From Fundicoccus sp052116145 (GTDB taxonomy: Bacteria > Bacillota > Bacilli > Lactobacillales > Aerococcaceae): DNA of 64,000 nt. Under the pieces are notes generated by a model, which was not told the origin of the DNA, ran no database searches, and worked only from the letters and a program-made list of their open reading frames with translations. The position numbers and the translations under genes were made by a program. Positions 41,452 through 51,664 of this stretch are shown here, one piece after another (within the stretch, counting starts at the first letter, position 1; every line of letters begins with the position of its first letter). The stretch is taken from positions 310,001-374,000 of the forward strand of contig NZ_JBQKLQ010000001.1 of assembly GCF_052116145.1 (NCBI RefSeq). Direction: 5' to 3'.

Positions 41452-43437
41452 ATGGTGGATTTTAAAGTCGTATCACCTTATGAACCTGGCGGAGATCAAC
41501 CGCAAGCAATTAAAGAATTAGTTGCTGGATTAAATGCCGGTAAAAAAGAACAAGTCTTACTTGGAGCGACAGGGACAGGTAAAACCTTTACTGTTGCCAA
41601 TGTTATCCAAGAAGTAAATAAACCAACCTTGGTACTGGCCCACAACAAAACACTAGCTGGTCAATTATATAGTGAATTGCTAGAATTTTTTCCTGAGAAT
41701 TCAGTTGAATATTTCGTTTCTTATTATGATTATTATCAACCAGAAGCATATGTCCCTTCATCCGACGCTTACATAGAGAAAGAATCGAGCGTCAATGATG
41801 AAATCGACAAGTTACGTCACTCGGCATCTAGCGCTTTATTAGAAAGAAGAGATGTCATTGTAGTAGCTTCTGTTTCCTGTATTTATGGACTTGTTAATCC
41901 GGAAAACTACCGGGAACATGTATTGTCTTTAAGACAAGGTCAAGAAGTGAGTCGCAATGATGTACTCAGTCGATTAATTGAGATGCAATTTGTTCGTAAT
42001 GATATCGATTTTCAAAGAGGAACTTTCCGAGTTCGCGGGGATGTATTAGAAATATTTATGGCTTCTCGCGACAAAGAAGTGATCCGTGTTGAATTTTTCG
42101 GAGATGAAATTGAAAGAATCCGAACAGTGGATGTCTTAACGGGTGAAATTAAAAGTGATGTGGAACATTACCCCATTTACCCTGCGACTCACTTTGTTGC
42201 TAATGATGAACAAACACTTTCAGCTGTTGAATCTATTCGAGCTGAATTAGAAGAAAGATTAATTGAATTACGTGAAGAAAATAAATTATTAGAAGCCCAA
42301 CGTTTAGAACAACGGACGAATTATGATATTGAGATGCTACTTGAGATGGGATATTGTAGTGGAATTGAAAACTACTCTCGTCATATGGACGGTCGAAAAC
42401 CAGGAGAGGCACCTTATACCTTAATTGATTTCTTTCCGGATGATTTCTTAATCGTAGTTGATGAATCTCACATGACGATGCCACAAATTCGTGGGATGTA
42501 TAACGGAGACCGTGCTCGTAAAGAAGTTCTTGTAGATTATGGCTTTAGATTACCTAGTGCTGTGGATAACCGACCTTTAAGACTGGAAGAGTTTGAAGCG
42601 AAAGTAAATCAAATCCTATATATTTCAGCTACCCCAGGACCTTATGAGTTAGAACATACAGGCGGCAAATTTATCGAACAAATTATTCGTCCGACCGGTC
42701 TATTGGATCCAATTATCGAAGTTCGTCCGATTGATGGACAAATTGATGATTTAGTGAAGGAAATTAGCTTACGTTCGGAGCGTAATGAAAGAGTCTTTAT
42801 TACGACATTAACGAAGAAGATGTCAGAAGATTTAACAGACTATCTTAAAGAACTAGATATTAAAGTGAAATACTTACATAGTGATATTAAAACGCTTGAA
42901 CGAACAGAAATTATCCGAGACTTACGTCTAGGTATTTTTGATGTTCTAGTAGGGATTAACTTATTACGAGAAGGCTTAGATGTTCCAGAAGTGTCATTAG
43001 TCGCAATCCTGGATGCAGATAAAGAAGGTTTTCTACGTAGTGAACGAGCACTCGTTCAAACGATTGGTCGTGCTGCCCGAAATGAAAATGGACGCGTGAT
43101 TATGTATGCCAATAGAATTACTAAATCAATGGATTATGCTTTAGCGGAAACTGAGCGTCGTCGTGGGATTCAACAAGCCTATAATGAGAAACACGGCATT
43201 GTGCCTAAGACGATTAAGAAAGGCGTCCGTGATTTAATCCGAATCAGTCACGATATCGATTCTGAAGAACGAGAAGAGAATATCTTAAAACAATTTAAAG
43301 CTTTATCTCGTTTACAGCGTGAAGAAGAATTGGAACGCTTAACACTAGAGATGAAACAACATGCTAAGGACTTGAACTTTGAGGCAGCAGCAGATCTTAG
43401 GGATATCATTATGGAATTACGTGCATCATTCAAATAA
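41452..43437 (+). CDS. uvrB: excinuclease ABC subunit B
   Basis: Damage-verification helicase of nucleotide excision repair, 661 residues. It has Walker A GATGTGKTFT, the beta-hairpin YYDYYQPEAYVP that inserts between strands, helicase motifs (DESHMT, LREGLDVPEVS, QTIGRAARN) and the C-terminal UVR domain (about residues 620-661) that binds UvrA/UvrC. Unlike the common arrangement, uvrA does not follow; an acyltransferase gene does. Confidence 0.97.
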   Translation: MVDFKVVSPYEPGGDQPQAIKELVAGLNAGKKEQVLLGATGTGKTFTVANVIQEVNKPTLVLAHNKTLAGQLYSELLEFFPENSVEYFVSYYDYYQPEAYVPSSDAYIEKESSVNDEIDKLRHSASSALLERRDVIVVASVSCIYGLVNPENYREHVLSLRQGQEVSRNDVLSRLIEMQFVRNDIDFQRGTFRVRGDVLEIFMASRDKEVIRVEFFGDEIERIRTVDVLTGEIKSDVEHYPIYPATHFVANDEQTLSAVESIRAELEERLIELREENKLLEAQRLEQRTNYDIEMLLEMGYCSGIENYSRHMDGRKPGEAPYTLIDFFPDDFLIVVDESHMTMPQIRGMYNGDRARKEVLVDYGFRLPSAVDNRPLRLEEFEAKVNQILYISATPGPYELEHTGGKFIEQIIRPTGLLDPIIEVRPIDGQIDDLVKEISLRSERNERVFITTLTKKMSEDLTDYLKELDIKVKYLHSDIKTLERTEIIRDLRLGIFDVLVGINLLREGLDVPEVSLVAILDADKEGFLRSERALVQTIGRAARNENGRVIMYANRITKSMDYALAETERRRGIQQAYNEKHGIVPKTIKKGVRDLIRISHDIDSEEREENILKQFKALSRLQREEELERLTLEMKQHAKDLNFEAAADLRDIIMELRASFK

Positions 43438-43449
43438 GCACTCACATGA

Positions 43450-43507
43450 AACCAACATTATATAGATAAGTATTCATTTAGGAATGTCTATAGTAATGTT
43501 GGTTTTT
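43450..43507 (+). terminator. terminator after uvrB
   Basis: AACCAACATTA (43450-43460) pairs with TAATGTTGGTT (43494-43504), with an inner TATAGA/TCTATA stem, followed by T-rich sequence. Confidence 0.85.
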
Positions 43508-43630
43508 GCTATTTTAGATAAGTAAATTTTTAATTAAGATACATAAATGAAGTGAGCTTTCTTCCTTCTTAGTTATTTTTACTCTATAATTAGGAATCAA
43601 GATAACAAATCTTAGAGAAAGGGGATGAAT

Positions 43631-45676
43631 ATGAGTAAAATGCAACGTATACCGAGTTTTGATGGCTTAAAAGGTTTAGCGATTGTTTCAATTATTGCCT
43701 ATCATTTATTTCCATCAGTGATACCTGGGGGCTTCCTCATGGTGAATACATTTCTTGTGATTTCCGGATATTTTTTTGCAAGAAAGATGGAACAAATCCC
43801 TGATATTAATTACAAAATAAATTGGTCACGGGTATGGCAATATTTAAAGAAAACAGTCGAACGTTTATTTATACCCGTGTTTTGGATGATTTTATTAGTA
43901 GTGGTGGGATTATTGCTTTTCTATCCACAAGAACTCAAGCACATTCAATCGGATGTATTTTCAGGCTTATTTTTTTATAATAATATTTTTCAAATATCTG
44001 CTGAACGTTCCTATTTTGTCCAGATGACAAATGCCTCGCCTTTTACGCACCTTTGGTACAATGCATTATACTTACAGTCATTTTTAGTGAGTATTCCCTT
44101 AATTTTATTGACTCGTCAGTTGAAATTATCCGTCCAAAGTAAAGCCGTTTTCTGGCTAGTACTTGTCTTGCTGAGTCATTTAATGGTGTGGTATTTATAT
44201 TCCCCAGGGGAAGATCCTTCACGCGTCTATTATGGTTTAAGTACCCGTTTGTCATCATTTGCGATTGGGATTGCAGCTGCTTATGTCACGCCTTATATAC
44301 TTAAACTGATTTCGGTCATCAAAGAAAAAAGAGTTTTCTATAATATTATTGGCGTGTTGACGGCTATTGATATGTTGTTCTTGATTTTGATTACAAAGGA
44401 TCAAGCTGATATTACGTATCATTTGTGGTTACCGGCCTTTAATATCTTTAGTATGATATTAGTTTTCTTAATTAGTGTTAGAACTCAAAGTCTCTCAGTT
44501 TGGCTATCTTTACCACCTTTGACTGCAATCGGAAAAAGATCCTACGCTTACTATTTATGGTATTACCCGATTATCGTCTTTATGATGAGCCAATTCCGTA
44601 TATTTAATGGCAATATGACTTGGATTAATCTAGCTTCTATAGTAGCGATTGCTATAGTGGGTGAATTGTTCTATCGTTTAATCGAACGTCAAGGAATTTA
44701 TTTCTGGTTTGGATCAAGTTTTAACTTTAAAGAAGATGCCGCAGACCTGAAAAGGATGTTTAAAGAATCTGAGTTTAATAAAAAGAAACTTCTCGCTTTC
44801 ATTGCTTATATGATTCTGTTGCTGTTATTTGCAATTGGTTTACTCCAAACAGCTAATAATAAGCGATTGACTCAGTTTCAACTAGAATATCAGGCTTTTC
44901 AAACAGCTACGAACATCCAAGGCGATCCTTATCCTTTAGAAGAGGGGATGATCGAAACCAAAGAACGACTACTAAATGTTGATGATGTTTTAGACACCCA
45001 TTTATTAGCGGAACGTCCACTTCGTGATTTCCATGAGGAATTAATGAAGATAACAGATGAAGCTCAAGCAGTGAGTGCAGAAGCGCAAAGAATTTACTCA
45101 GAAAATCAAGCCGTTTTCAATCAAATCGAAGCAAGTAGTCCATTGACTTTTGAGTTGCTCCCACCTGAAGTCTTACTTTTTGCAAGTGAAGTACCTGTGA
45201 CTTTCTTCGGAGACTCATTAGTTTTCTTAAGTGGGCCCCAAGCCATGGATGTTTTCTTGAATGGTAATCATTTTGGGCAAGCGAATCTTCAAATTTGGGA
45301 TGCAGTAGACATCATGATTGATTTAATCAACCAAGGTTTCGTTAAAGAAAATGTCGTGATAGTATTAGGAACTAACGCTGGCTTAGATGAAGATGGGATG
45401 ACTCAACTAATTGAAGCAGCAGGTGAACGTCAATTGTTTTTTGTTAATACAAATTCACGCGTGATGCATATCGATGAAGTGAATACAATGATTAAAGAAT
45501 TTACAAAAGCTTATTCTAATGTGCATGAAGTCGATTGGTATAATGCTCAACAGGGACACCCAGAATGGTATGACGGTGATGATATTCATCATAGTCCTGA
45601 AGTGGGTAGAGCGAATTTCAATGCCTTAGTTGCGGAAAAGATGTTTGAAGTGCTAGAAAGCGCCAATAATAATTAA
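43631..45676 (+). CDS. oatA: OatA-type acyltransferase with SGNH domain
   Basis: Membrane acyltransferase_3 domain (RIPSFDGLKGLAIVSIIAYH, about ten helices to residue ~415) joined to an extracellular SGNH esterase-fold domain (GDSLVF, GTNAG, and the DDIHHSPE block with catalytic Asp/His). This two-part design is that of OatA, which O-acetylates muramic acid and gives lysozyme resistance. A WTA or other polymer target is possible. ATG 43631 is preferred to 43625, since GGGG ends directly before the latter. Confidence 0.85.
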   Translation: MSKMQRIPSFDGLKGLAIVSIIAYHLFPSVIPGGFLMVNTFLVISGYFFARKMEQIPDINYKINWSRVWQYLKKTVERLFIPVFWMILLVVVGLLLFYPQELKHIQSDVFSGLFFYNNIFQISAERSYFVQMTNASPFTHLWYNALYLQSFLVSIPLILLTRQLKLSVQSKAVFWLVLVLLSHLMVWYLYSPGEDPSRVYYGLSTRLSSFAIGIAAAYVTPYILKLISVIKEKRVFYNIIGVLTAIDMLFLILITKDQADITYHLWLPAFNIFSMILVFLISVRTQSLSVWLSLPPLTAIGKRSYAYYLWYYPIIVFMMSQFRIFNGNMTWINLASIVAIAIVGELFYRLIERQGIYFWFGSSFNFKEDAADLKRMFKESEFNKKKLLAFIAYMILLLLFAIGLLQTANNKRLTQFQLEYQAFQTATNIQGDPYPLEEGMIETKERLLNVDDVLDTHLLAERPLRDFHEELMKITDEAQAVSAEAQRIYSENQAVFNQIEASSPLTFELLPPEVLLFASEVPVTFFGDSLVFLSGPQAMDVFLNGNHFGQANLQIWDAVDIMIDLINQGFVKENVVIVLGTNAGLDEDGMTQLIEAAGERQLFFVNTNSRVMHIDEVNTMIKEFTKAYSNVHEVDWYNAQQGHPEWYDGDDIHHSPEVGRANFNALVAEKMFEVLESANNN

Positions 45677-45734
45677 CCTAAAAATAAATCATTTAATGGT
45701 TGCTTTTTGAATGGATTTCATGTAAATTAATTGA

Positions 45735-45828
45735 GTGTGATAATCACACTGACCCGTGCTCAGTTTTACGAATCACCAACGTATTACTTAGCGTGAGGCA
45801 TATTAAATAAAGGAAGAGGTGGAATGAG
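45735..45828 (+). promoter_or_regulatory. rpsO leader, possible S15 autoregulatory structure
   Basis: Contains GTGTGATAATCACAC and CTGA/TCAG hairpins and an ACG/CGT pairing before AAAGGAAGAGG. S15 controls its own mRNA through such leaders in several bacteria, but the fold is not conserved between groups and I cannot match it to a known class. Confidence 0.35.
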
Positions 45829-46098
45829 ATGGCAATATCAAAAGAACGCAAGAATGAGATTATGAAAGAGTACGCAACTCATGAAGGAGACACTGGATCT
45901 CCAGAAGTACAAATCGCCGTATTAACAGCAGATATTAACTCTTTAAACGGACACATTGGTACTCACAAGAAAGATTTCCATTCATACCGTGGCTTAATGA
46001 AAAAAATTGGTCACCGTCGTAACTTATTAGCTTACTTACGTAAGAAGGATGTTTCACGTTACCGTGAATTAATCCAACGTTTAGGTTTACGTCGTTAA
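45829..46098 (+). CDS. rpsO: 30S ribosomal protein S15
   Basis: An 89-residue 16S rRNA-binding protein with the family signature (HIGTHKKDFHSYRGLMKKIGHRRNLLAYLRKKD). It precedes pnp, as in most bacteria. Confidence 0.98.
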   Translation: MAISKERKNEIMKEYATHEGDTGSPEVQIAVLTADINSLNGHIGTHKKDFHSYRGLMKKIGHRRNLLAYLRKKDVSRYRELIQRLGLRR

Positions 46099-46109
46099 TT
46101 CAATCAATT

Positions 46110-46138
46110 AAGGATGGCCTAACCGCCATCCTTTTTGT
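46110..46138 (+). terminator. terminator after rpsO
   Basis: AAGGATGGC (46110-46118) pairs perfectly with GCCATCCTT (46125-46133), then TTTTGTG. Confidence 0.93.
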
Positions 46139-46266
46139 GTATATAGAATACAATCGGATGCAGTCTACTATTCAAGTATGAGTTAGTTGTTTAATAATTA
46201 ATTGATATTTGTATAGTAGTGCAATTTGCTCCGAAATCAGAAATTAAATTATAGAGGAGAGTTAAT

Positions 46267-48366
46267 ATGTCAGAAAAAAGAATTTTTAGTACAACTCTTG
46301 GTGGACGCCCCTTATCTGTTGAAGTTGGACAAATGGCTAAACAAGCCAATGGTTCAGTATTAGTACGTTATGGTGATACAGTTGTTTTATCAGCTGCTGT
46401 TGCTTCTAAGCGTCCATCAATGGGAGACTTCTTCCCCTTAACAGTCCATTACATTGAAAAAATGTATGCTGTAGGTAAAGTGCCAGGAGGATTCATCAAA
46501 AGAGAAGGTCGTCCTACAGAAAATGCGACATTAACTAGTCGTTTAATTGACCGACCAATTCGTCCGATGTTCCCAGAAGGTGTTCGTACTGAAATTCAAA
46601 TCACTAACACTGTTTTATCTGTCGATCAAGACTGTACCCCAGAAATGGCAGCAATGCTAGGCGCATCTTTATCATTAGCAGTTTCAGACATTCCTTTTGA
46701 CGGCCCAATCGCTGGTGTTAACGTTGGTCGAGTGAATGGCGAATTCGTCATTAACCCAACAACAGCTCAAGTTGAAGAGACTGATATTGAGCTAACAGTT
46801 GCTGGTACAGACACTGCAATAAACATGGTGGAAAGCTCTGCAAAAGAAGTTTCAGAAGCAGATATGTTAGAAGCATTACTATTTGGACATGAGACAATTA
46901 AAGAATTAGTTGCCTTCCAAAAAGAAATTGCTGCTGAAGTTGGTAAAGCGAAGTTTGAATTCGATATTGCACAAGTTAGCCCAGTTGTTTCAGAGCCTTT
47001 AAACTTATTATTTAAAGAACGCATGATTAATGCCATTCAAACTGAAGAGAAAAAAGCACGTGAAGCTGCAATTGCTGAAGTAATGGATTCTGCTAAAGTT
47101 TACTTTACTGAAAAATTTGCTGATGAAGCTAATTACGATGCTTTAATGAAAGATGTTAACACAGCATTACATGATTTAGAAAAAGATGAAGTACGTCGTT
47201 TAATTACCCATGAAAGAATTCGTCCTGATGGCCGTAAAATTGATGAAATTCGTTCATTAGCATCTGAAGTAGGTTTATTACCTCGAGTACACGGTTCTGG
47301 TTTATTCACACGTGGACAAACTCAAGCACTTACCGCGGCGACTCTGGCACCATTAGGAGAGCACCAAATTATCGATGGTTTAGGCACAGAAGAAGCTAAA
47401 CGCTTTATTCATCACTACAATTTCCCTAACTTCTCAGTGGGTGAAACAGGTCGTGTGGGTAGTCCGGGACGTCGTGAAATTGGTCATGGTGCTTTAGGTG
47501 AACGAGCGTTATATCAAGTGATTCCGACAGTTGAAGAGTTTCCATACATGATTCGTTTAGTATCTGAAGTTTTAGAGTCTAATGGATCATCTTCTCAAGC
47601 AAGTATCTGTGCAGGCACTTTAGCTTTAATGGATGCAGGTGTTCCTATTAAAGCGCCGGTTGCTGGTATTGCAATGGGCTTGGTAATGGACGGAGACAAT
47701 TATTCAGTTTTAACGGATATTCAAGGTCTAGAAGATCACTTAGGAGATATGGACTTTAAAGTTGCTGGAACTGCTACTGGTATTACTGCTTTACAAATGG
47801 ATATCAAAATCCAAGGAATCACGAAAGAGATTTTAGAAGAAGCCTTAATACAAGCTCAAAAAGCTCGTTTAGAAATTTTAGATGAATTAGTGAGCACAAT
47901 TGCTGAACCACGTGCAGAATTAAGTCAATATGCACCAAAAATTGATTTAATTACAATCAAGCCAGACAAAATCAAAATTGTTATCGGTAAAGGTGGAGAA
48001 ACAATTAACTCAATTATCGATGAAACTGGCGTTAAGATTGATATCGATCAATCTGGTACAGTCAGCATCGCTTCAGCTGATCAAGCAATGATTAATAAAG
48101 CAAAAGAAATGATTGAACTATTAGTCAAAGAAGTAAAAGTTGACGAAGTCTATGAAGGAACAGTAAAACGTATCGAAAAATTCGGTGCTTTTGTTGAAAT
48201 TCTTCCCGGTAAAGATGGTTTAGTCCATATTTCTGAATTAGAACACCGCCGAGTGAATAATGTAGAAGATGTATTAACATTAGGCCAAAAAATTCAAGTG
48301 AAAGTGATTGAAATTGATGATCGCGGTCGTATCAACTTATCACGTAAAGTTTTATTAGAAAAATAA
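46267..48366 (+). CDS. pnp: polyribonucleotide nucleotidyltransferase (PNPase)
   Basis: Phosphorolytic 3'-5' exoribonuclease of 699 residues: two RNase PH domains, then KH (KIVIGKGGETINSIIDETG) and S1 (GTVKRIEKFGAFVEILPGKDGLVHISEL). The active-site region GRREIGHGALGERAL is intact. AGAGGAGAG precedes the ATG. Confidence 0.98.
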   Translation: MSEKRIFSTTLGGRPLSVEVGQMAKQANGSVLVRYGDTVVLSAAVASKRPSMGDFFPLTVHYIEKMYAVGKVPGGFIKREGRPTENATLTSRLIDRPIRPMFPEGVRTEIQITNTVLSVDQDCTPEMAAMLGASLSLAVSDIPFDGPIAGVNVGRVNGEFVINPTTAQVEETDIELTVAGTDTAINMVESSAKEVSEADMLEALLFGHETIKELVAFQKEIAAEVGKAKFEFDIAQVSPVVSEPLNLLFKERMINAIQTEEKKAREAAIAEVMDSAKVYFTEKFADEANYDALMKDVNTALHDLEKDEVRRLITHERIRPDGRKIDEIRSLASEVGLLPRVHGSGLFTRGQTQALTAATLAPLGEHQIIDGLGTEEAKRFIHHYNFPNFSVGETGRVGSPGRREIGHGALGERALYQVIPTVEEFPYMIRLVSEVLESNGSSSQASICAGTLALMDAGVPIKAPVAGIAMGLVMDGDNYSVLTDIQGLEDHLGDMDFKVAGTATGITALQMDIKIQGITKEILEEALIQAQKARLEILDELVSTIAEPRAELSQYAPKIDLITIKPDKIKIVIGKGGETINSIIDETGVKIDIDQSGTVSIASADQAMINKAKEMIELLVKEVKVDEVYEGTVKRIEKFGAFVEILPGKDGLVHISELEHRRVNNVEDVLTLGQKIQVKVIEIDDRGRINLSRKVLLEK

Positions 48367-48380
48367 CAAATCCTTAATTA

Positions 48381-48420
48381 AGTAGATGGCTAGTTTAAGT
48401 AGCCATCTACTTTTTTTTTC
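48381..48420 (+). terminator. terminator after pnp
   Basis: AGTAGATGGCT (48381-48391) pairs perfectly with AGCCATCTACT (48401-48411), followed by T8-9. Confidence 0.95.
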
Positions 48421-48435
48421 ATTTACATTGAAGTA

Positions 48436-48444
48436 TGCTATAAT
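48436..48444 (+). promoter_or_regulatory. extended -10 promoter of rnjB
   Basis: TGCTATAAT at 48436-48444, giving a leader of about 135 nt. No function for the leader is evident. Confidence 0.65.
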
Positions 48445-48584
48445 ATTCAAGAACATACGAAGTGGCATGTATTTATCTTTTAATTATATAAAGGTTGATT
48501 TTCTCATAAAGGCAAGTAAAAGTCGACGCTATCTTTATTTAATAACATGTAATGAAAATGTAAATTAGAACAATGAGGTGCAAA

Positions 48585-50273
48585 ATGAGTAATATTAAAA
48601 TCATTCCTTTAGGCGGAGTCCGAGAGGAAGGGAAAAATATATATGTAGTAGAAGTAAATCAATCAATCTTTATTTTAGACTGTGGTTTAGTTTATCCGGA
48701 AGATGAATTGTTAGGAATTGACGCTGTCATACCAGACTTTACATACTTAGAAGAAAACGCTGATCGAATTGTAGGGATTTTCCTAACGCATGGTCATGCA
48801 GATGCGATGGGAGCTTTACCTTATTTATTAGGCACAGTTGATGCTCCAGTGTTTGGAACAGAATTGACGATTGAATTAGCAAGTATATCAGCTAAAGCGC
48901 AAGGCATAGAAGACAGATTAGAGAATTTCTTTAAAATTGATGAAGAAACAGAAATTGAATTTGATGATGCAACGATAAGTTTCTTTAGGACAACACATAC
49001 AATTCCAGATTCTGTGGGAATCGTTGTATCAACAGATCAAGGTTCAATTGTATATACAGGTGACTTTAAGTTTGATGCAAGTGCATCGCCTCAATATAAG
49101 ACCGCTTTTGGTCGCTTAACAGACATAGGTGAATCAGGCGTTTTAGCGTTATTAAGTGATTCTGCTGAAGCAGAAAGTTCTGTTGAAAACGCTAGTGACC
49201 TCGTCATTGCGGAAGATATTACAGAAACATTTCGTAATGCGGATGGTCGTGTGATTGTCGCAAGTATTGGTAGCAATATTGCTCGAATTCAACAAGTATT
49301 AGATGCAGCTTATCAATCCAAACGTACAATTTTTATGCCGGGTTCAGATATGTATGAAATTGTAGACGTTGCGATTAAACTAGACAAAATTCAAATTCCA
49401 AGTGTAAGCGTGATTGGGCAAACTAAGCAATTAGAAAAAACACCAGATCACCAAATCGTTATTCTTGAAACGGGTGGAACTGGTGAGCCGATTAAGACAT
49501 TACAATCGATGGCTCAAGGTCGACATCCTGATGTAAACATTAAAGAGGGAGACTTAGTTTATCTAGCAACCACACCGTCTATTAAGATGGAAACTGTTCT
49601 TGCCAGAACCAAAGATATGATTTACCGTGCAGGCGCTAGTGTAAAAGAAGTAACCGATAATTTTAAAACATCAGGACACGGCGGTCCAAATGACTTGAAA
49701 ATGATGATCAACTATATGAATCCTAAGTATTTAGTTCCAATTAATGGTGAGTTTAGAATGCTTTCAGCTCACGCTAGGTTGGCTAATCAACTAGGCATCG
49801 ATGATAGTAGAATATTTATACCAGCTTTAGGAGACGTCATCGAATTTGACGGAAAAAATGTTGTCATGAACAAACAAGTTCCAGCTGGAAATGTATTGGT
49901 TGACGGCATCGGTGTTGGAGATATTGGAAATGTCGTACTTAGAGACCGTCGTATTTTAAGCGAGGATGGTATTTTTGTTGTTGTTGCGACTATTTCAAGA
50001 CGCTTAAAACGCATCTTAGTAGGACCACAAATTACTTCACGTGGCTTTGTTTATATGAAAACAAGTACAGATTTGATTGAAGCCTGTTCTGATATGACTT
50101 TAGATGTATTGGAAGAGCATATTGCGAGCGATGATTTCGATTGGAGCGAATTAAAAGGGGACTTGCGTGAAAAATTAGGCAAATTCTTATTTAAAGAAAC
50201 CAAACGTCGTCCAGTTATTCTTCCAATAATTATGGAAGCTTCAAACTATCAACCTCAAAATAATAAAAACTGA
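48585..50273 (+). CDS. rnjB: ribonuclease J2
   Basis: Beta-CASP metallo-beta-lactamase RNase of 562 residues. The motif here is THGHADAMGALPYLL, where catalytically active RNase J1 has HGHEDH; this loss of metal ligands is the hallmark of J2, the structural partner of J1. ATG 48585 (GAGGTG 4 nt upstream) is chosen, because an in-frame ATG at 48573 precedes the RBS. It follows pnp but has its own promoter. Confidence 0.9.
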   Translation: MSNIKIIPLGGVREEGKNIYVVEVNQSIFILDCGLVYPEDELLGIDAVIPDFTYLEENADRIVGIFLTHGHADAMGALPYLLGTVDAPVFGTELTIELASISAKAQGIEDRLENFFKIDEETEIEFDDATISFFRTTHTIPDSVGIVVSTDQGSIVYTGDFKFDASASPQYKTAFGRLTDIGESGVLALLSDSAEAESSVENASDLVIAEDITETFRNADGRVIVASIGSNIARIQQVLDAAYQSKRTIFMPGSDMYEIVDVAIKLDKIQIPSVSVIGQTKQLEKTPDHQIVILETGGTGEPIKTLQSMAQGRHPDVNIKEGDLVYLATTPSIKMETVLARTKDMIYRAGASVKEVTDNFKTSGHGGPNDLKMMINYMNPKYLVPINGEFRMLSAHARLANQLGIDDSRIFIPALGDVIEFDGKNVVMNKQVPAGNVLVDGIGVGDIGNVVLRDRRILSEDGIFVVVATISRRLKRILVGPQITSRGFVYMKTSTDLIEACSDMTLDVLEEHIASDDFDWSELKGDLREKLGKFLFKETKRRPVILPIIMEASNYQPQNNKN

Positions 50274-50286
50274 GAGGGGTCACCAG

Positions 50287-50886
50287 ATGAATAAACGATC
50301 GATTCGAGTAGTGATTGATATGCTAATTGCCATAGCAATTGGTGTTTCTGCTCATCAACTATTAGGTATGTTATTAGCCACTTTTAATGGATATATTTTC
50401 CCAATTATTTTAATTCCATTAATTTGGTTAGCACTTAGACACGGTGCATCAACTGCGATTGTCGCTGCAGCGATTGCTGGCTTAATTAATGGTTTAATCG
50501 AATTTCATTTTACAGAATGGATCAATATCATCTTATATGATATTTTACCTTTATTAGCAAGTGGTCTAGCAGGTTTCTTTGCGAAATACACACAGAAAAC
50601 TCTAAATAATCGTCGCTTAAATTCGACATATCTAAACATTACCACTGCTAGCTTATTGGTAATATTAGGATACTTCGTATTGAAATTTTTCATTGTTCCA
50701 ATGGGAACAGGCGGTTTAACGGAATTAGATATTATGGGAAGTGGCTTTTGGATTAGTTTTGGTATTACGACGATTTTAGCTGCTGTCATTCTATGTACCA
50801 TTGCTAAAACCATGCCTCGATGGCTTATTCCAGCCCGTAGTAAATACTTATCAAGAAAAGAGACATCATCTTTATTAAATGACTAA
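50287..50886 (+). CDS. ThiT-like thiamine ECF S-component
   Basis: A 199-residue protein with six predicted helices resembling the ThiT/YuaJ family (PLIWLALRHGASTAIVAAAIAGLINGL region). It starts 13 nt after rnjB with AGAGGGG, so it is co-transcribed with it. No TPP riboswitch precedes it, which is unusual for a thiamine transporter, so the substrate is tentative. Confidence 0.65.
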   Translation: MNKRSIRVVIDMLIAIAIGVSAHQLLGMLLATFNGYIFPIILIPLIWLALRHGASTAIVAAAIAGLINGLIEFHFTEWINIILYDILPLLASGLAGFFAKYTQKTLNNRRLNSTYLNITTASLLVILGYFVLKFFIVPMGTGGLTELDIMGSGFWISFGITTILAAVILCTIAKTMPRWLIPARSKYLSRKETSSLLND

Positions 50887-50917
50887 TTATTTAAAAACAA
50901 TAAAATAGAAATATGTT

Positions 50918-50953
50918 TGACCATTACCATTAATTTCGGTAATGGTCATTTTT
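50918..50953 (+). terminator. terminator after the ThiT-like gene
   Basis: TGACCATTACC (50918-50928) pairs perfectly with GGTAATGGTCA (50938-50948), then T5. Confidence 0.92.
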
Positions 50954-51016
50954 ATATGAAAAATTAATATGTTCTAACAACTTTAAAAAATATAAGGAAT
51001 ATTATAAGTGAATAGC

Positions 51017-51065
51017 ATAAAAAAACTACCTGTCATTTCATCAAGATTGATGATAGCGGGTAGTT
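51017..51065 (-). terminator. minus-strand terminator of the SOS-regulated gene
   Basis: AACTACC/GGTAGTT (51024-51030, 51059-51065) with an inner TCATCA/TGATGA pair; on the minus strand it is followed by T-rich sequence (plus-strand A7). Confidence 0.8.
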
Positions 51066-51139
51066 ATTTGGAGCGGAAATACAACTCCGGTGATAAATTA
51101 ACTTATAAGGGGATAACAAATAAGTTAATATCGAAGCTT

Positions 51140-51499
51140 CTAACCAATGTTGGCAGACACGGTTAGAATTCGCTCTAAATCTAAGATTAAGCTTCGATTT
51201 TGATTTAGCTCATTTAATATAATTCGACGATCTGGTCGAACTGTAGATTGGACTGTAACTAATGTAGTCCTTTGGTTAATTTTATGATTGCTATCATAAT
51301 ATTCATACGTTATAAAAAGAGGTTGCATGGATACGTAGTGGTCGTGTAATTTATTTTCTACAAGATATAAAGGCATAATAAAAGTATCATGATTGAACTG
51401 TGTCGTTTCTCTTAAAAAAGGCGCAAACACCGTCTCTGTATATTGGTGTAATTGTTTGACTAATTTGTTAGCTGGTGCAAAAGAAATAGGTAATTCCAT
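51140..51499 (-). CDS. small SOS-regulated protein, possibly YolD-like
   Basis: A 119-residue protein I cannot name with confidence. The second half (ITYEYYDSNHKINQRTTLVTVQ... then RRIILNEL...LDLERIL) has the strand pattern of the YolD-like family: short beta strands ending in an I-x-L-D-x-I-type helix start. YolD genes are SOS-inducible partners of Y-family polymerases in Firmicutes, and this gene has two LexA-like boxes on its promoter. No polymerase gene is adjacent. TAGGAGG precedes the start on the minus strand. Confidence 0.6.
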   Translation of the reverse strand: MELPISFAPANKLVKQLHQYTETVFAPFLRETTQFNHDTFIMPLYLVENKLHDHYVSMQPLFITYEYYDSNHKINQRTTLVTVQSTVRPDRRIILNELNQNRSLILDLERILTVSANIG

Positions 51500-51664
51500 C
51501 GCAATACCTCCTAGGCTTGTGTTTTATTGAATGTTAAATATAAACAGATGAAAAAAAGAGTTGGATTGTGATTAGTTAACTGTGTTAATAATTAGTTAAC
51601 ATCTATCTGCTAAAATAAAAATCTGGATAAAGGATTGATACAATCGATTTCTCACTCTGGAAAA

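Noticed and set aside
48585..50273. RNase J1
   Set aside because: The metal-binding motif reads HGHADA rather than HGHEDH, which marks the J2 paralogue.
50918..50953. CCATTACC hairpin considered as a second integrase arm site or old att site
   Set aside because: It is a perfect stem followed by T5 directly after a gene, which is fully explained as a terminator; no att core or integrase is nearby.
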